A stretch of 37,522 bases of DNA from Clostridiales bacterium. Its GTDB lineage: Bacteria; Bacillota; Clostridia; Lachnospirales; Lachnospiraceae. The notes beneath the pieces are model-generated. The model ran no database searches, was not told the origin of the DNA, and saw only the letters and a list, made by a program, of their open reading frames with translations. The stretch's first letter is position 1; each line of letters opens with the position of its first letter. Both the position numbers and the translations under genes were made by a program. Positions 8,839 through 17,230 of this stretch are shown piece by piece. Location: the NCBI GenBank assembly GCA_020860715.1, contig JAJBTU010000001.1:1-37522 (forward strand), given 5' to 3'.

Positions 8839-9273
8839 ATGAGCGAGATTAATATTGAGAATATTATGGATGAGATTCGTGAGGAAATCCGTCAGAAAGG
8901 ATATACGGATGATATGCTGTCATTCGATGAAATTGAAAATCTGGAACAAAATGGCGATCAGTACTTAGAGGTGGAATATCAGGATATTCTAAAAAAAATG
9001 AATGAAAACTATAATATAGCCTGGTACAGGAAACTGGAGGGGAATCCGTTCTCACGGCTTCTGAAAAAGGTGGTGCGCAAGCTGACATCATTTCTGGGTG
9101 TTCCGGTTGTGACCGAGCAGGTCGGATTTAATGCGCTTGTGACGCGGGAGTTTAACCAACTGTCCGGATATATTCAGTCACAAAAGGACGAATTGGATAA
9201 GTGCCGGCAGGAGATTGCTCCGCTCATGGATAAGGTGGAAGAACTGCAGGAAAATATGAGGAATTCTGTATGA
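8839..9273 (+). CDS. Small adaptor-like protein: amphipathic helix plus C-terminal coiled coil
   Basis: The 144-residue soluble protein opens with the acidic helix INIENIMDEIREEIRQKGY. A basic amphipathic segment (NPFSRLLKKVVRKL, about 68-81) follows, then EQVGFNALVTREFNQL, and a heptad-like tail (about 110-142) suggests a coiled coil. From memory, this order of segments is usually the N-terminal part of methyltransferases or glycosyltransferases in ABC-exported glycan loci; here it stands alone. It has no catalytic motif. A strong GGAGG at 8827-8831 supports the start, and the last four bases overlap the next gene (ATGA), so translation is coupled to a GT4 enzyme. A scaffold or membrane tether for the assembly enzymes is the most economical guess. 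It could also be the detached N-terminus of a once larger enzyme. Confidence 0.75.
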   Translation: MSEINIENIMDEIREEIRQKGYTDDMLSFDEIENLEQNGDQYLEVEYQDILKKMNENYNIAWYRKLEGNPFSRLLKKVVRKLTSFLGVPVVTEQVGFNALVTREFNQLSGYIQSQKDELDKCRQEIAPLMDKVEELQENMRNSV

Positions 9274-10352
9274 AAATAATACAAATCTTAACGACAATCT
9301 CCTATGGAGATGCGGTAAGTAATGATACCATTGCTCTTGCAGATACCCTGCAAGGAGCCGGTTATGAGACGGATATTTATGCGGAAAATATTGATTCGCG
9401 CCTGCCAGAGGAGATGGCATGCAGAATTGACCAGTTACCGCCACTGTCTGGTGATGACATTATAATCTACCATTTGTCTACCGGAACTCCGTTGAATTAT
9501 AAGGTTGCGGAATACCCATGCAGGAAGATTATGATTTACCATAATATTACTCCGTATTCTTTTTTCGAAGAATATAGCTATGCGGCGTGGAACTTGTGCA
9601 GGGCTGGTCAGGAGGGAATGCGTTTCCTTTCTGATAAGGTGGACTATTGTCTTGCGGTTTCTGAATATAATAAATCTGATTTGATAAAAGCCGGGTATTC
9701 TTGTCCGATTGATGTATTACCGATTTTGATTCCTTTCTCTGATTATGAAAAAGACGCGGATGAAACAGTAATAAAAAAATATACGGATGAGCGATATGTG
9801 AACATCCTTTTTACGGGCAGAATTGCACCAAACAAAAGACAGGAGGATGTAATTCGTGCTTTCGCCATGTACCAGAAGTACTATAATCCGCAATGCAGGC
9901 TGTTTATTGTTGGCTCCTATAATGGAGCGGAACGTTACTATAACCGTTTAAAAAAATATGTAAAGAAACTGCATCTGGAAAATAGTGTTTACTTTACCGG
10001 ACACATTTCTTTTGGCGAAATGCTGGCCTACTATAAAATAGCGAATGTATTCCTCTGCATGAGTGAGCATGAAGGCTTTTGTGTCCCTCTGGTTGAGGCA
10101 ATGTATTTTGGCGTCCCGATAATCGCTTATGACAGTTCGGCAATTGGGGATACGCTAAACGGAACAGGAGTGCTGCTTACAGATAAGAATCCTCTTGAGA
10201 CAGCCGGGATGATTCATTATCTGATGACACATTCAGAGGAACGTGATAGTATTATAAACGGACAATATGAACGGTTAAAGGATTTTGAACACGATAAAAT
10301 AGAGAGGCAGTTTCTGGATTACCTGGAAGGATTTATTCACGATCAGAGGTAA
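9270..10352 (+). CDS. GT4-family glycosyltransferase
   Basis: The 360-residue protein has the GT-B fold typical of GT4 retaining glycosyltransferases. Its N-terminal domain begins MKIIQILTTISYGDAVSND, the linker and start of the second domain reads NILFTGRIAPNKRQEDVIRAF, and the nucleotide-binding EX7E motif is present (E268 and E276 in EGFCVPLVEAM). It should use a nucleotide sugar in the cytoplasm, with GDP-mannose or GDP-D-rhamnose plausible because their biosynthetic genes lie in the same window. The start overlaps the stop of the upstream adaptor gene as ATGA. The protein is comparable to the WbpX/Y/Z enzymes of the Pseudomonas A-band locus in family but not assignable to any one of them. 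The linkage is unknown. Confidence 0.88.
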   Translation: MKIIQILTTISYGDAVSNDTIALADTLQGAGYETDIYAENIDSRLPEEMACRIDQLPPLSGDDIIIYHLSTGTPLNYKVAEYPCRKIMIYHNITPYSFFEEYSYAAWNLCRAGQEGMRFLSDKVDYCLAVSEYNKSDLIKAGYSCPIDVLPILIPFSDYEKDADETVIKKYTDERYVNILFTGRIAPNKRQEDVIRAFAMYQKYYNPQCRLFIVGSYNGAERYYNRLKKYVKKLHLENSVYFTGHISFGEMLAYYKIANVFLCMSEHEGFCVPLVEAMYFGVPIIAYDSSAIGDTLNGTGVLLTDKNPLETAGMIHYLMTHSEERDSIINGQYERLKDFEHDKIERQFLDYLEGFIHDQR

Positions 10353-10368
10353 GTGGAGGAAACTTTTT

Positions 10369-12810
10369 ATGAAACGGATTGCATTTGTGAACCAGAGATA
10401 TGGCAGGGAAGTAAACGGCGGCTCTGAATTTTATACTAGGCTCATGGCGGAACATTTATCTGATATATATGAGGTGGAAATCCTGACAACCAAGGCGCTG
10501 GACTACATGACATGGGCAAATTATTATGACGCGGATGAGGAGGAACTCAATCATGTACTGGTTCGAAGATTTCCGGTAGTACGGGAAAGAGATGTTTTGT
10601 CGTTTAATTCTGTTAATGAAAAGATTCTTTCAAATCCCTGTCATACGGCAGCTGATGAGCAGGAGTGGATTAAGGAGCAGGGACCTTATTGCCCGGCATT
10701 GATTTCTTATATTGAACAAAATCAGGAAAAGTATGACGTGTTTGTGTTTGTTACGTACCTCTATTATACAACCTGTATCGGCATTCTGAAAGTTCCTGAG
10801 AAAGCGATTTTGATTCCTACGGCTCATGATGAACCATACATTTATTTTGATTATTATAAAAAAGTGTTTCGGTCACCTAAAGCAATCATATTTCTTACGG
10901 AAGAAGAGAAACTGTTTGTACAGAATCATTTTCAGAATCAGTCAGTCACAAATGATGTTTTGGCGGTGGGGATTGACGTTCCGAATGATGTGGATTCCGG
11001 TCGGTTTATGGAAAAATATCATCCCGGTGAGTATATCATTTATGTGGGAAGAATTGATGAATCAAAGGGATGCGGTACATTATTTCAATACTTTATAGAC
11101 TATAAAAAAAAGAATCAAAACAATCTGAAGCTGGTGCTGATGGGAAAAGAGGTTTTGAGAGTTCCATCTCACCCGGATATTATTAATCTCGGTTTTGTCA
11201 GTGAACAGGATAAATTTGACGGTATAAAAGGTGCCAAATGTCTGATTTTGCCTTCGCAGTTTGAGAGCCTCTCCATTGCGATACTGGAAGCCATGTCCGT
11301 TGATGTCCCTGTGATTGTGAATGGAAATTGTGAGGTGCTGAAAGGGCATTGTACCAGAAGCAATGCAGGTCTGTATTATCGTTCTTATAATGAATTTGAG
11401 GGCTGTGTAAATTATATTCTGGAGCACCCTGACGTAAGAAATTCGATGGGGAAAAATGGCGGAACATATATAAAAGAAAAGTATCAGTGGAATGATATTG
11501 TGAGACGTTTCCAGAAGATTGTGGAAGGAATATCATCTGGAGAAACGACTGACAGTCCGGAAGCCGACGTCGCGCCGGAAACTGGCAAAAGCACAGCCAT
11601 CGCCATGAGAAAAATCGGCTTCGTGCCCCCCTGGTTCGGCTGGGACATTCAGGGTGGCGCGGAGGCGGAACTGCGCGATCTGGTACTGCATCTTAAAGAC
11701 AGCGGGCTTCATTACGAAGTCCTGACAACCTGTGTGCGCTCTTTCAACAGTGACTGGGATGAGAACTATTATGAGCAGGGAGACTGTGTGGAAAACGGCG
11801 TGACAATCCGGCGTTTCCGCGTGGACAAAAGAGATAAAGCGGTTTTTGATAAAATAAACGCAAAGCTGATGAACCATGAGCGTGTGACGAGGAAAGAACA
11901 GCAGATTTTTGTGGAGCAAATGGTCAACAGCACCGCACTCTATGAATATATGAGGCAGCATGACGAAGAATACTCCATGTTTGTGTTTATCCCGTATATG
12001 TTCAGTACAACGTATTATGGGGCAAAAGCGAATTTGAACAAAGCAGTGCTGATCCCCTGCTTCCATGATGAGAGTTATTTTCACATGGATCTGTTCCGTG
12101 AGACTTTCTCGAAGGTGGCAGGTATCATCTACAACGCCCGTCCGGAGCAGCAGCTTGCAAAAAAATATTATGATCTGGAAGACGTAAAGCAGATCGTGAT
12201 GGGCATCGGCATGGATACCAGCATAAGCGGAGATGCGGCCCGTTTCCGGAAAAGACACGGCATAAAAACTCCGTTCCTTTTGTATGCAGGGAGAAAAGAT
12301 GCCGGGAAAAATGTCGATATTCTATTAAAATATTTTCAGGAATATGTGAAAAGAAATGGGAACGATCTGCAGCTGGTGCTTATTGGCGGAGGTGAAATCG
12401 CCATCCCGAGGCAGATTGCCGACAGAGTACATGATCTTGGCTTTGTGGAGATACAGGACAAGTATGACGCATATGCAGCAGCAGAACTGCTTTGTCAGCC
12501 GTCAAAGAATGAGAGTTTTTCCTTGGTTATTATGGAAAGCTGGCTGTGCGGTCGGCCGGTGTTGGTCAATGGTGAGTGTCCGGTGACGAAAAATTTTGCG
12601 CAGGAATCCAACGGCGGTCTTTATTTTAATAACTATTTCGAATTTGAAAAAAGCATAGACTATCTCGTGAACAGAAAAGAAGCTGCAAACGTCATGGGGC
12701 AGCAGGGACGGGAATATGTGCTGGAACATTTCTCCTGGGATGTGATTATTAAAAAATATCTGGCTTTTTTTGAGGAAATATCAGTAATGCAGGAATCATT
12801 CCTTAAATAA
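10369..12810 (+). CDS. Tandem GT4-GT4 fusion glycosyltransferase
   Basis: The 813-residue protein consists of two complete GT4 modules joined by a short acidic, Ser/Thr-rich linker (about 390-412). The first module starts KRIAFVNQRYGREVNGGSE and carries EX7E at E299/E307. The second starts at Met413 with RKIGFVPPWFGWDIQGGAE and carries EX7E at E715/E723. The halves resemble each other clearly throughout (for example TAHDEPYIYFD versus CFHDESYFHMD, and YVGRIDESKGC versus YAGRKDAGKNV), so they arose by duplication or by fusion of paralogues. Both keep their motifs and should be active, which suits alternating linkages in a repeat unit. The DNA of the second half looks richer in GC, with the change near 11560. 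An AGGTAAGTGGAGG stretch precedes the ATG. The fusion is not an artefact: one frame runs through without a stop. Confidence 0.88.
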   Translation: MKRIAFVNQRYGREVNGGSEFYTRLMAEHLSDIYEVEILTTKALDYMTWANYYDADEEELNHVLVRRFPVVRERDVLSFNSVNEKILSNPCHTAADEQEWIKEQGPYCPALISYIEQNQEKYDVFVFVTYLYYTTCIGILKVPEKAILIPTAHDEPYIYFDYYKKVFRSPKAIIFLTEEEKLFVQNHFQNQSVTNDVLAVGIDVPNDVDSGRFMEKYHPGEYIIYVGRIDESKGCGTLFQYFIDYKKKNQNNLKLVLMGKEVLRVPSHPDIINLGFVSEQDKFDGIKGAKCLILPSQFESLSIAILEAMSVDVPVIVNGNCEVLKGHCTRSNAGLYYRSYNEFEGCVNYILEHPDVRNSMGKNGGTYIKEKYQWNDIVRRFQKIVEGISSGETTDSPEADVAPETGKSTAIAMRKIGFVPPWFGWDIQGGAEAELRDLVLHLKDSGLHYEVLTTCVRSFNSDWDENYYEQGDCVENGVTIRRFRVDKRDKAVFDKINAKLMNHERVTRKEQQIFVEQMVNSTALYEYMRQHDEEYSMFVFIPYMFSTTYYGAKANLNKAVLIPCFHDESYFHMDLFRETFSKVAGIIYNARPEQQLAKKYYDLEDVKQIVMGIGMDTSISGDAARFRKRHGIKTPFLLYAGRKDAGKNVDILLKYFQEYVKRNGNDLQLVLIGGGEIAIPRQIADRVHDLGFVEIQDKYDAYAAAELLCQPSKNESFSLVIMESWLCGRPVLVNGECPVTKNFAQESNGGLYFNNYFEFEKSIDYLVNRKEAANVMGQQGREYVLEHFSWDVIIKKYLAFFEEISVMQESFLK

Positions 12811-12874
12811 ATATTTTAGAATGCCAGAACACCTATAGTATTACAATGAAAAATACAGAATGGAGCTGCTGATT

Positions 12875-14470
12875 ATGGAGAGGAAAAAAGTATGTGAGAA
12901 ATTTCAGAATATCAGAATCACTAAAAGAGGGCTTGCATGGGTTTGCATGACAGGCGTGTTTTTGCTGGCCTGCGTTTTCATGGCTACGCATATAGATAAA
13001 CTTCTGGACTCTGATACCTCTACAGTATTGGTTTTGTCCCGCCTTTTGGCAAGGGAAAAGCGGATCCTTACGGATAGCTGGTATTATGCTACAGAAATAA
13101 GAATTTTGAATACACAGCTTTCCTTTATTCCTTTGTTTTATATTTTTGAAGACTGGCATATTATCAGAACAGTTGGAAGCATTATAACTTATATAATAAT
13201 GCTGTGCAGCTTTGGCTATTTTTGCAAACAGGCCAAGTTATCAAAATACTTCCCGCTTTTATCTGTGATATTAATGCTTCCCTTTTCCTGGAATTATATG
13301 GAATTTGTAATCAAAGGATTGCAGTATATTCCATATACAGTCATTTCTTTTGCCTTTTTTGCCCTGAATTTTCAGGCGGTGAAGTATAAGGATAATAAAA
13401 AACGTGTATTGTGCTGTGTTATTATGTTTATACTTGCACTTTTGTCCGGGCTGGCAGGCGCCCGTCAGCTGTTGGTTCTGTTTATTCCGCTTCTGTTGTC
13501 AGCGTTTGTGGTTTATGTATTGAAAAAGAATTTGAATACGGCTGTATTTTTAGCGAATTCATGCATTGGGTTTGTCGGATCAGCCATTGGTTATGTTGTT
13601 AATATGAAGGTGCTGGCAAATATCTTTGATTTTCAGAATTGGGGGGGCATAAGGTATATAACCCCTTCCTGGGAAAATATTTGGAATGTATTAACAGGTC
13701 TTTTGACTTTCTATGGCTATAAAGAGGGGAGCCTGTTTTCTTCCGCTACGATTTATAATTTGTTTTCCGGGCTGTTTATTCTTTTGATTGCGTTTTCGAT
13801 TTTTGCCTGTGTTCGGAAAGAGTTATCTGACAGGGAGAATGATACCTATGAAGATCTGGAAATCGTTTTGTTTTATTTGGCGGCTATAATCGTGTTCACT
13901 TTGTTCTATGCTGCAACGGATATGAGCTATGTGAATCGCTACAATATTCCCATAGCTGTTTTTGGCATTCCGATTATAGGAATAGGTTTAAAGGATATTA
14001 AGTGGGATGTAAAGATTAAGAATGCGGCGTTTGCTTTATTTTTTATCCTTTTGCTGCTATGCGGTGCTGGGACATATAAGACCTACAGTAAAATAGACAA
14101 TACTGCTGACTTAAGAGAAATTGCAGCTTTTCTTACAGAGAACGATTATTATGAGGGCTATTCAACATTTTGGAATGGAAATGTTTTGACAGAACTGTCA
14201 GACGGAGAAATTGATATGAGGGTCTGGAGTACTGTAAATGTGAATGCTCAGAACATTAATAATATTTATAGGTGGGCACAGCTGAAGGAGCATGAGACTA
14301 CGGTGCCGGAAGGAAAAGTCTTTGTACTGTTTTCCGAAAGCCAGTATGAGGAAACTACCTTAAATCAATATTTAGAAGAAGAAGATATTATATATCAGAA
14401 AGACGGTGGGTATATCATATTCGGATATGACAGCTATGATGAGTTCGTTTCCTGCCTGCCAATAGAATGA
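12875..14470 (+). CDS. Polytopic membrane protein, putative GT-C-like enzyme
   Basis: The 531-residue protein has about eleven membrane segments and a C-terminal soluble region of about 120 residues. The first outside loop contains acidic residues (HIDKLLDSDTSTV), the usual position of the catalytic Asp in GT-C transferases, but no decisive family motif is visible. The start at 12875 is preferred over the in-frame ATG at 12860: GGAG (12862-12865) stands 9 bases before 12875, while 12860 has no clear site. The gene is AT-rich like the first two membrane proteins of the window and unlike its right-hand neighbours. Lying between the GT4 enzymes and the pyruvyl transferase, it is probably part of the glycan system. 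Alternatives are an O-antigen ligase-like or flippase-like protein. Confidence 0.7.
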   Translation: MERKKVCEKFQNIRITKRGLAWVCMTGVFLLACVFMATHIDKLLDSDTSTVLVLSRLLAREKRILTDSWYYATEIRILNTQLSFIPLFYIFEDWHIIRTVGSIITYIIMLCSFGYFCKQAKLSKYFPLLSVILMLPFSWNYMEFVIKGLQYIPYTVISFAFFALNFQAVKYKDNKKRVLCCVIMFILALLSGLAGARQLLVLFIPLLLSAFVVYVLKKNLNTAVFLANSCIGFVGSAIGYVVNMKVLANIFDFQNWGGIRYITPSWENIWNVLTGLLTFYGYKEGSLFSSATIYNLFSGLFILLIAFSIFACVRKELSDRENDTYEDLEIVLFYLAAIIVFTLFYAATDMSYVNRYNIPIAVFGIPIIGIGLKDIKWDVKIKNAAFALFFILLLLCGAGTYKTYSKIDNTADLREIAAFLTENDYYEGYSTFWNGNVLTELSDGEIDMRVWSTVNVNAQNINNIYRWAQLKEHETTVPEGKVFVLFSESQYEETTLNQYLEEEDIIYQKDGGYIIFGYDSYDEFVSCLPIE

Positions 14471-14510
14471 ATACCATGATAATCATGAATGATAATTGGC
14501 CGGGGATCAT

Positions 14511-15716
14511 ATGAGGCATAGGATGGATAATAAAATTAACAGAGACATAAAAACAGACAGAAAGAAAAAAGCCGGAATGCTGACCTTCCATTTCGCGAAT
14601 AATTTTGGCGCGGCGCTGCAGACGTATGCGCTGCAGTACACGCTCGGCACGCTGCCGGATCTGGATGTGGAGATCATTGACTATCGGCACTGGTTTATCC
14701 GGTTTACGGATTTTGCACGGTTTTTCCCGATCGACAAGAACCCAAAGGGAATCCTCAGCGGCCTTAAGACCTTTCCCGGACGAGTCAGACGTATCCGGAA
14801 GTTTCAGGAGTTTTATGAGAACTATTATAAGCTGTCGGAGCGCTGCGGTACCAGCCGGAAGCTGAAAAAGCTGCCGCCATATGACTATTATATCTGCGGC
14901 AGCGATCAGATCTGGAATGATACGGTTACGCTGGGATTCTCACCGGTATATTTTCTGCAGTTTGCGCCGGAGGAGGCAGCTAAAATCTCATACGCGCCCA
15001 GTTTCGGGAGCGATATTTCTGATGAGAAGAAACTGGATCGGATCGCGGAGTTCCTGAAAGGATTTCAGGCGATATCTGTGCGTGAAAAAGCGAAGATGAA
15101 TGAGACTCTGGCGCAAAAGCTGGGCAGGGAGCCGGAGATTCTGGTGGATCCTACGTTCCTGCCTGAACGGGAACACTGGGAAAAGCTGGCCGGTGATGAG
15201 CCGATCATAAAGCAGAAGTACATTCTGGTGTACATGATGCAGAATAATGAAAAGCTGTATCAATATGCCAGGCAGGCGAAGGAACTGCTGGGATTCCCGG
15301 TAGTCGCGATAAGCCGGTACGGTTATAAGGCGAATGGCATTATTGATAAAGTGATTGTTGATGCCGGGCCGGTTGAATTTCTGAATTTGATCCGACATGC
15401 GGAGTTTGTCTGTACGAATTCTTTTCATGGGCTGGCGTTTTCTATTATCTTTGAAAAGAAGTTTTTCGAGTTTCCGAGCGACCGTTTCAGTTCGAGAAGC
15501 AGCAATCTGTTGCATCTTTTTCATATGGACGCTCCGAAGACGGTCACTGCGGAGAATGTGAGGACCCGCTTTTATGACCGGGAAGAGGTGGAACGCATTA
15601 TGCAGCGTGAGCGTGAGCGGGCGCTGGAGTACCTTAGAAGGAATATTTCGACAGCAAATGGCAGCGACAAATACTTTTCACACGAAGGAACGAAATCCCG
15701 ACAGTGCGACTTATGA
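14511..15716 (+). CDS. Polysaccharide pyruvyl transferase family protein
   Basis: The protein is about 401 residues and of the PF04230 family. After a basic leader it reads KAGMLTFHFANNFGAALQTYALQ, then the internal GSDQIWND motif and late CTNSFHGLAFSI, all hallmarks of the GT-B-like pyruvyl transferases. Family members move pyruvate from phosphoenolpyruvate onto sugar hydroxyls as ketals, giving acidic glycans, although many members in clostridial loci are untested. The start is uncertain: TTG 14496, ATG 14511 (GGGG upstream) and ATG 14523 (GAGG upstream) are all in frame, and I use 14511. A ferredoxin-domain F420-hydrogenase-beta-like gene, a frequent companion of this family, lies 1.5 kb downstream. 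Confidence 0.85.
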   Translation: MRHRMDNKINRDIKTDRKKKAGMLTFHFANNFGAALQTYALQYTLGTLPDLDVEIIDYRHWFIRFTDFARFFPIDKNPKGILSGLKTFPGRVRRIRKFQEFYENYYKLSERCGTSRKLKKLPPYDYYICGSDQIWNDTVTLGFSPVYFLQFAPEEAAKISYAPSFGSDISDEKKLDRIAEFLKGFQAISVREKAKMNETLAQKLGREPEILVDPTFLPEREHWEKLAGDEPIIKQKYILVYMMQNNEKLYQYARQAKELLGFPVVAISRYGYKANGIIDKVIVDAGPVEFLNLIRHAEFVCTNSFHGLAFSIIFEKKFFEFPSDRFSSRSSNLLHLFHMDAPKTVTAENVRTRFYDREEVERIMQRERERALEYLRRNISTANGSDKYFSHEGTKSRQCDL

Positions 15717-15728
15717 GGAGGAGTAATT

Positions 15729-16142
15729 TTGATACGAGAACTATATGAAAAATACAAAGAAATCATTCATTATCTGATTGCGGGTGTGCTTACTACTGTG
15801 GTGAGTCTGGCCGTTTATTATGCTTGTGTATTGACGTTTCTGGATCCCCAGAACGCGCTGCAGCTGCAGATCGCGAATGTGATTTCGTGGTTTATAGCCG
15901 TGACGTTTGCATATTTTATTAACCGTTCATTTGTGTTTCAAAGCAAATCAAAGAACATCCTGAAAGAGGCTGTTGATTTTTATGCGGCCAGGGTTGCGAC
16001 TTTGCTGCTGGAAATGGTATGTATGTTTTTGCTGGTCACCGTGATGGGAATGAATGATAAGATCGCTAAACTGGTTGTGATGGTGATTGTTACAGTTGGA
16101 AACTATATTTTAAGCAAGCTGCTGGTTTTTAAACAGAATTAG
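15729..16142 (+). CDS. GtrA-family membrane protein (putative polyprenyl-linked sugar flippase)
   Basis: The 137-residue protein has four membrane helices and the GtrA/DPMS family signature: an N-terminal YLIAGVLTTVVSLAVYY helix, NVISWFIAVTFAYFINRSFVF in the middle, and VGNYILSKLLVFK at the end. GtrA proteins are thought to flip undecaprenyl-phosphate-linked monosaccharides to the outer face. The start codon is TTG, fixed by a very strong GAGGAGGAG site at 15715-15723 that overlaps the stop of the previous gene; no in-frame ATG lies near. The next gene encodes the matching GT2 synthase, which fits a GtrA/GtrB pair supplying a membrane GT-C enzyme such as the one at 18426. Confidence 0.9.
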   Translation: MIRELYEKYKEIIHYLIAGVLTTVVSLAVYYACVLTFLDPQNALQLQIANVISWFIAVTFAYFINRSFVFQSKSKNILKEAVDFYAARVATLLLEMVCMFLLVTVMGMNDKIAKLVVMVIVTVGNYILSKLLVFKQN

Positions 16143-16221
16143 GAAAACAGTAAGTTGTCAGAAACTGTATCAGATGAAAGGACAGGTAAACTGTTCGGAA
16201 TTTTATTAAGGGGCAAAGGGC

Positions 16222-17169
16222 ATGAAAAAGATTTCATTGATTATTCCCTGCTATAATGAGCAGGATTCTGTTCCGCTGTTTCATGCGGAGGTAAGCCGTG
16301 TTTTAAAGGATATGGACTGTGAGTATGAACTGGTTTTTGTGAATGATGGCTCCACGGACGGGACTCTTGAAAAGTTAAAACAACTGGCGGAGTCGGACGA
16401 GCATCTCACGTACCTGTCATTCTCCAGAAATTTTGGAAAAGAAGCGGCAATGTATGCAGGATTTTGCAATGTGGATGGGGACTATGTAGCGGTGATGGAC
16501 GCGGATTTGCAGGATCCGCCTGCATTGCTTCCGCAGATGCTGGAACTGCTGGAAAGCGGCGAATATGACAGTGTGGCGACCCGGAGAATCAGCCGTAAGG
16601 GAGAGTCTCCCGTACGGAGTTGGTTTGCCAGACGGTTTTATCAGCTGATCAACCGTATCTCGGATGCGGATATTGTGGATGGCGCCAGAGATTTTCGGCT
16701 AATGCGCAGAGAAATGGTGGATGCGATTGTTGAAATGTCGGAGTACAACCGTTTTTCGAAGGGAATTTTTGGCTGGGTTGGATTTCGGACGTACTGGTTG
16801 CCTTATGAGAATATGGAGCGTGTTGCCGGCGAGTCGAAATGGAGTTTCTGGAAACTTTTCAAATATGCGATTGACGGTATTATAAATTTTTCACAGGCTC
16901 CCCTGAGCATTGCTTCATGGGGTGGCATGATTATCACTCTGGCAGCTTTTATTTATATGATTGTGACGATTATCCGGCGGCTCCTTTACGGGAATGAAGT
17001 GATTGGATGGGCGTCGACAGTATGTATTATCCTGTTTATTGGAGGGCTGCAGCTATTTTGCCTTGGTATTATAGGCCAATATATTGCAAAGATTTACATG
17101 GAGACGAAACATCGCCCGCATTATATTATTTCTGAATCCAATAAAAAAGATACGAAGTGGACGAAATAG
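16222..17169 (+). CDS. GT2 polyprenyl-phosphate glycosyltransferase (GtrB/CsbB-like)
   Basis: The 315-residue protein starts with KKISLIIPCYNEQDSVPLF and carries the GT2 motifs VNDGSTDGT, FSRNFGKEAAM and MDADLQDPP; the last supplies the metal-binding aspartates. Two C-terminal membrane helices (about 235-295) and the final KIYMETKHRPHYII pattern are typical of GtrB/CsbB/YkcC enzymes, which form undecaprenyl-phosphate-sugar from a nucleotide sugar at the inner face. AAGGGG lies before the ATG. Together with the GtrA gene just upstream it would feed a GT-C transferase on the outside. The sugar (glucose, GlcNAc, mannose or other) cannot be read from the sequence. Confidence 0.92.
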   Translation: MKKISLIIPCYNEQDSVPLFHAEVSRVLKDMDCEYELVFVNDGSTDGTLEKLKQLAESDEHLTYLSFSRNFGKEAAMYAGFCNVDGDYVAVMDADLQDPPALLPQMLELLESGEYDSVATRRISRKGESPVRSWFARRFYQLINRISDADIVDGARDFRLMRREMVDAIVEMSEYNRFSKGIFGWVGFRTYWLPYENMERVAGESKWSFWKLFKYAIDGIINFSQAPLSIASWGGMIITLAAFIYMIVTIIRRLLYGNEVIGWASTVCIILFIGGLQLFCLGIIGQYIAKIYMETKHRPHYIISESNKKDTKWTK

Positions 17170-17230
17170 AACATCCTATTGCGGGAAAATGTGAAGTATA
17201 ATGAAATTCAGACCGAAAGGAAAATTTCAG

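Noticed and set aside
14476-14496. Palindrome ATGATAATCAT followed by a second ATGATAAT
   Set aside because: It is short and AT-rich, with no T-run or promoter context; it is likely chance, although an operator cannot be excluded.
17197-17202. Perfect TATAAT before the iron-sulphur protein gene
   Set aside because: No -35 element at 16-18 bases and no TG extension; it overlaps the ATG at 17201 in an AT-rich gap.
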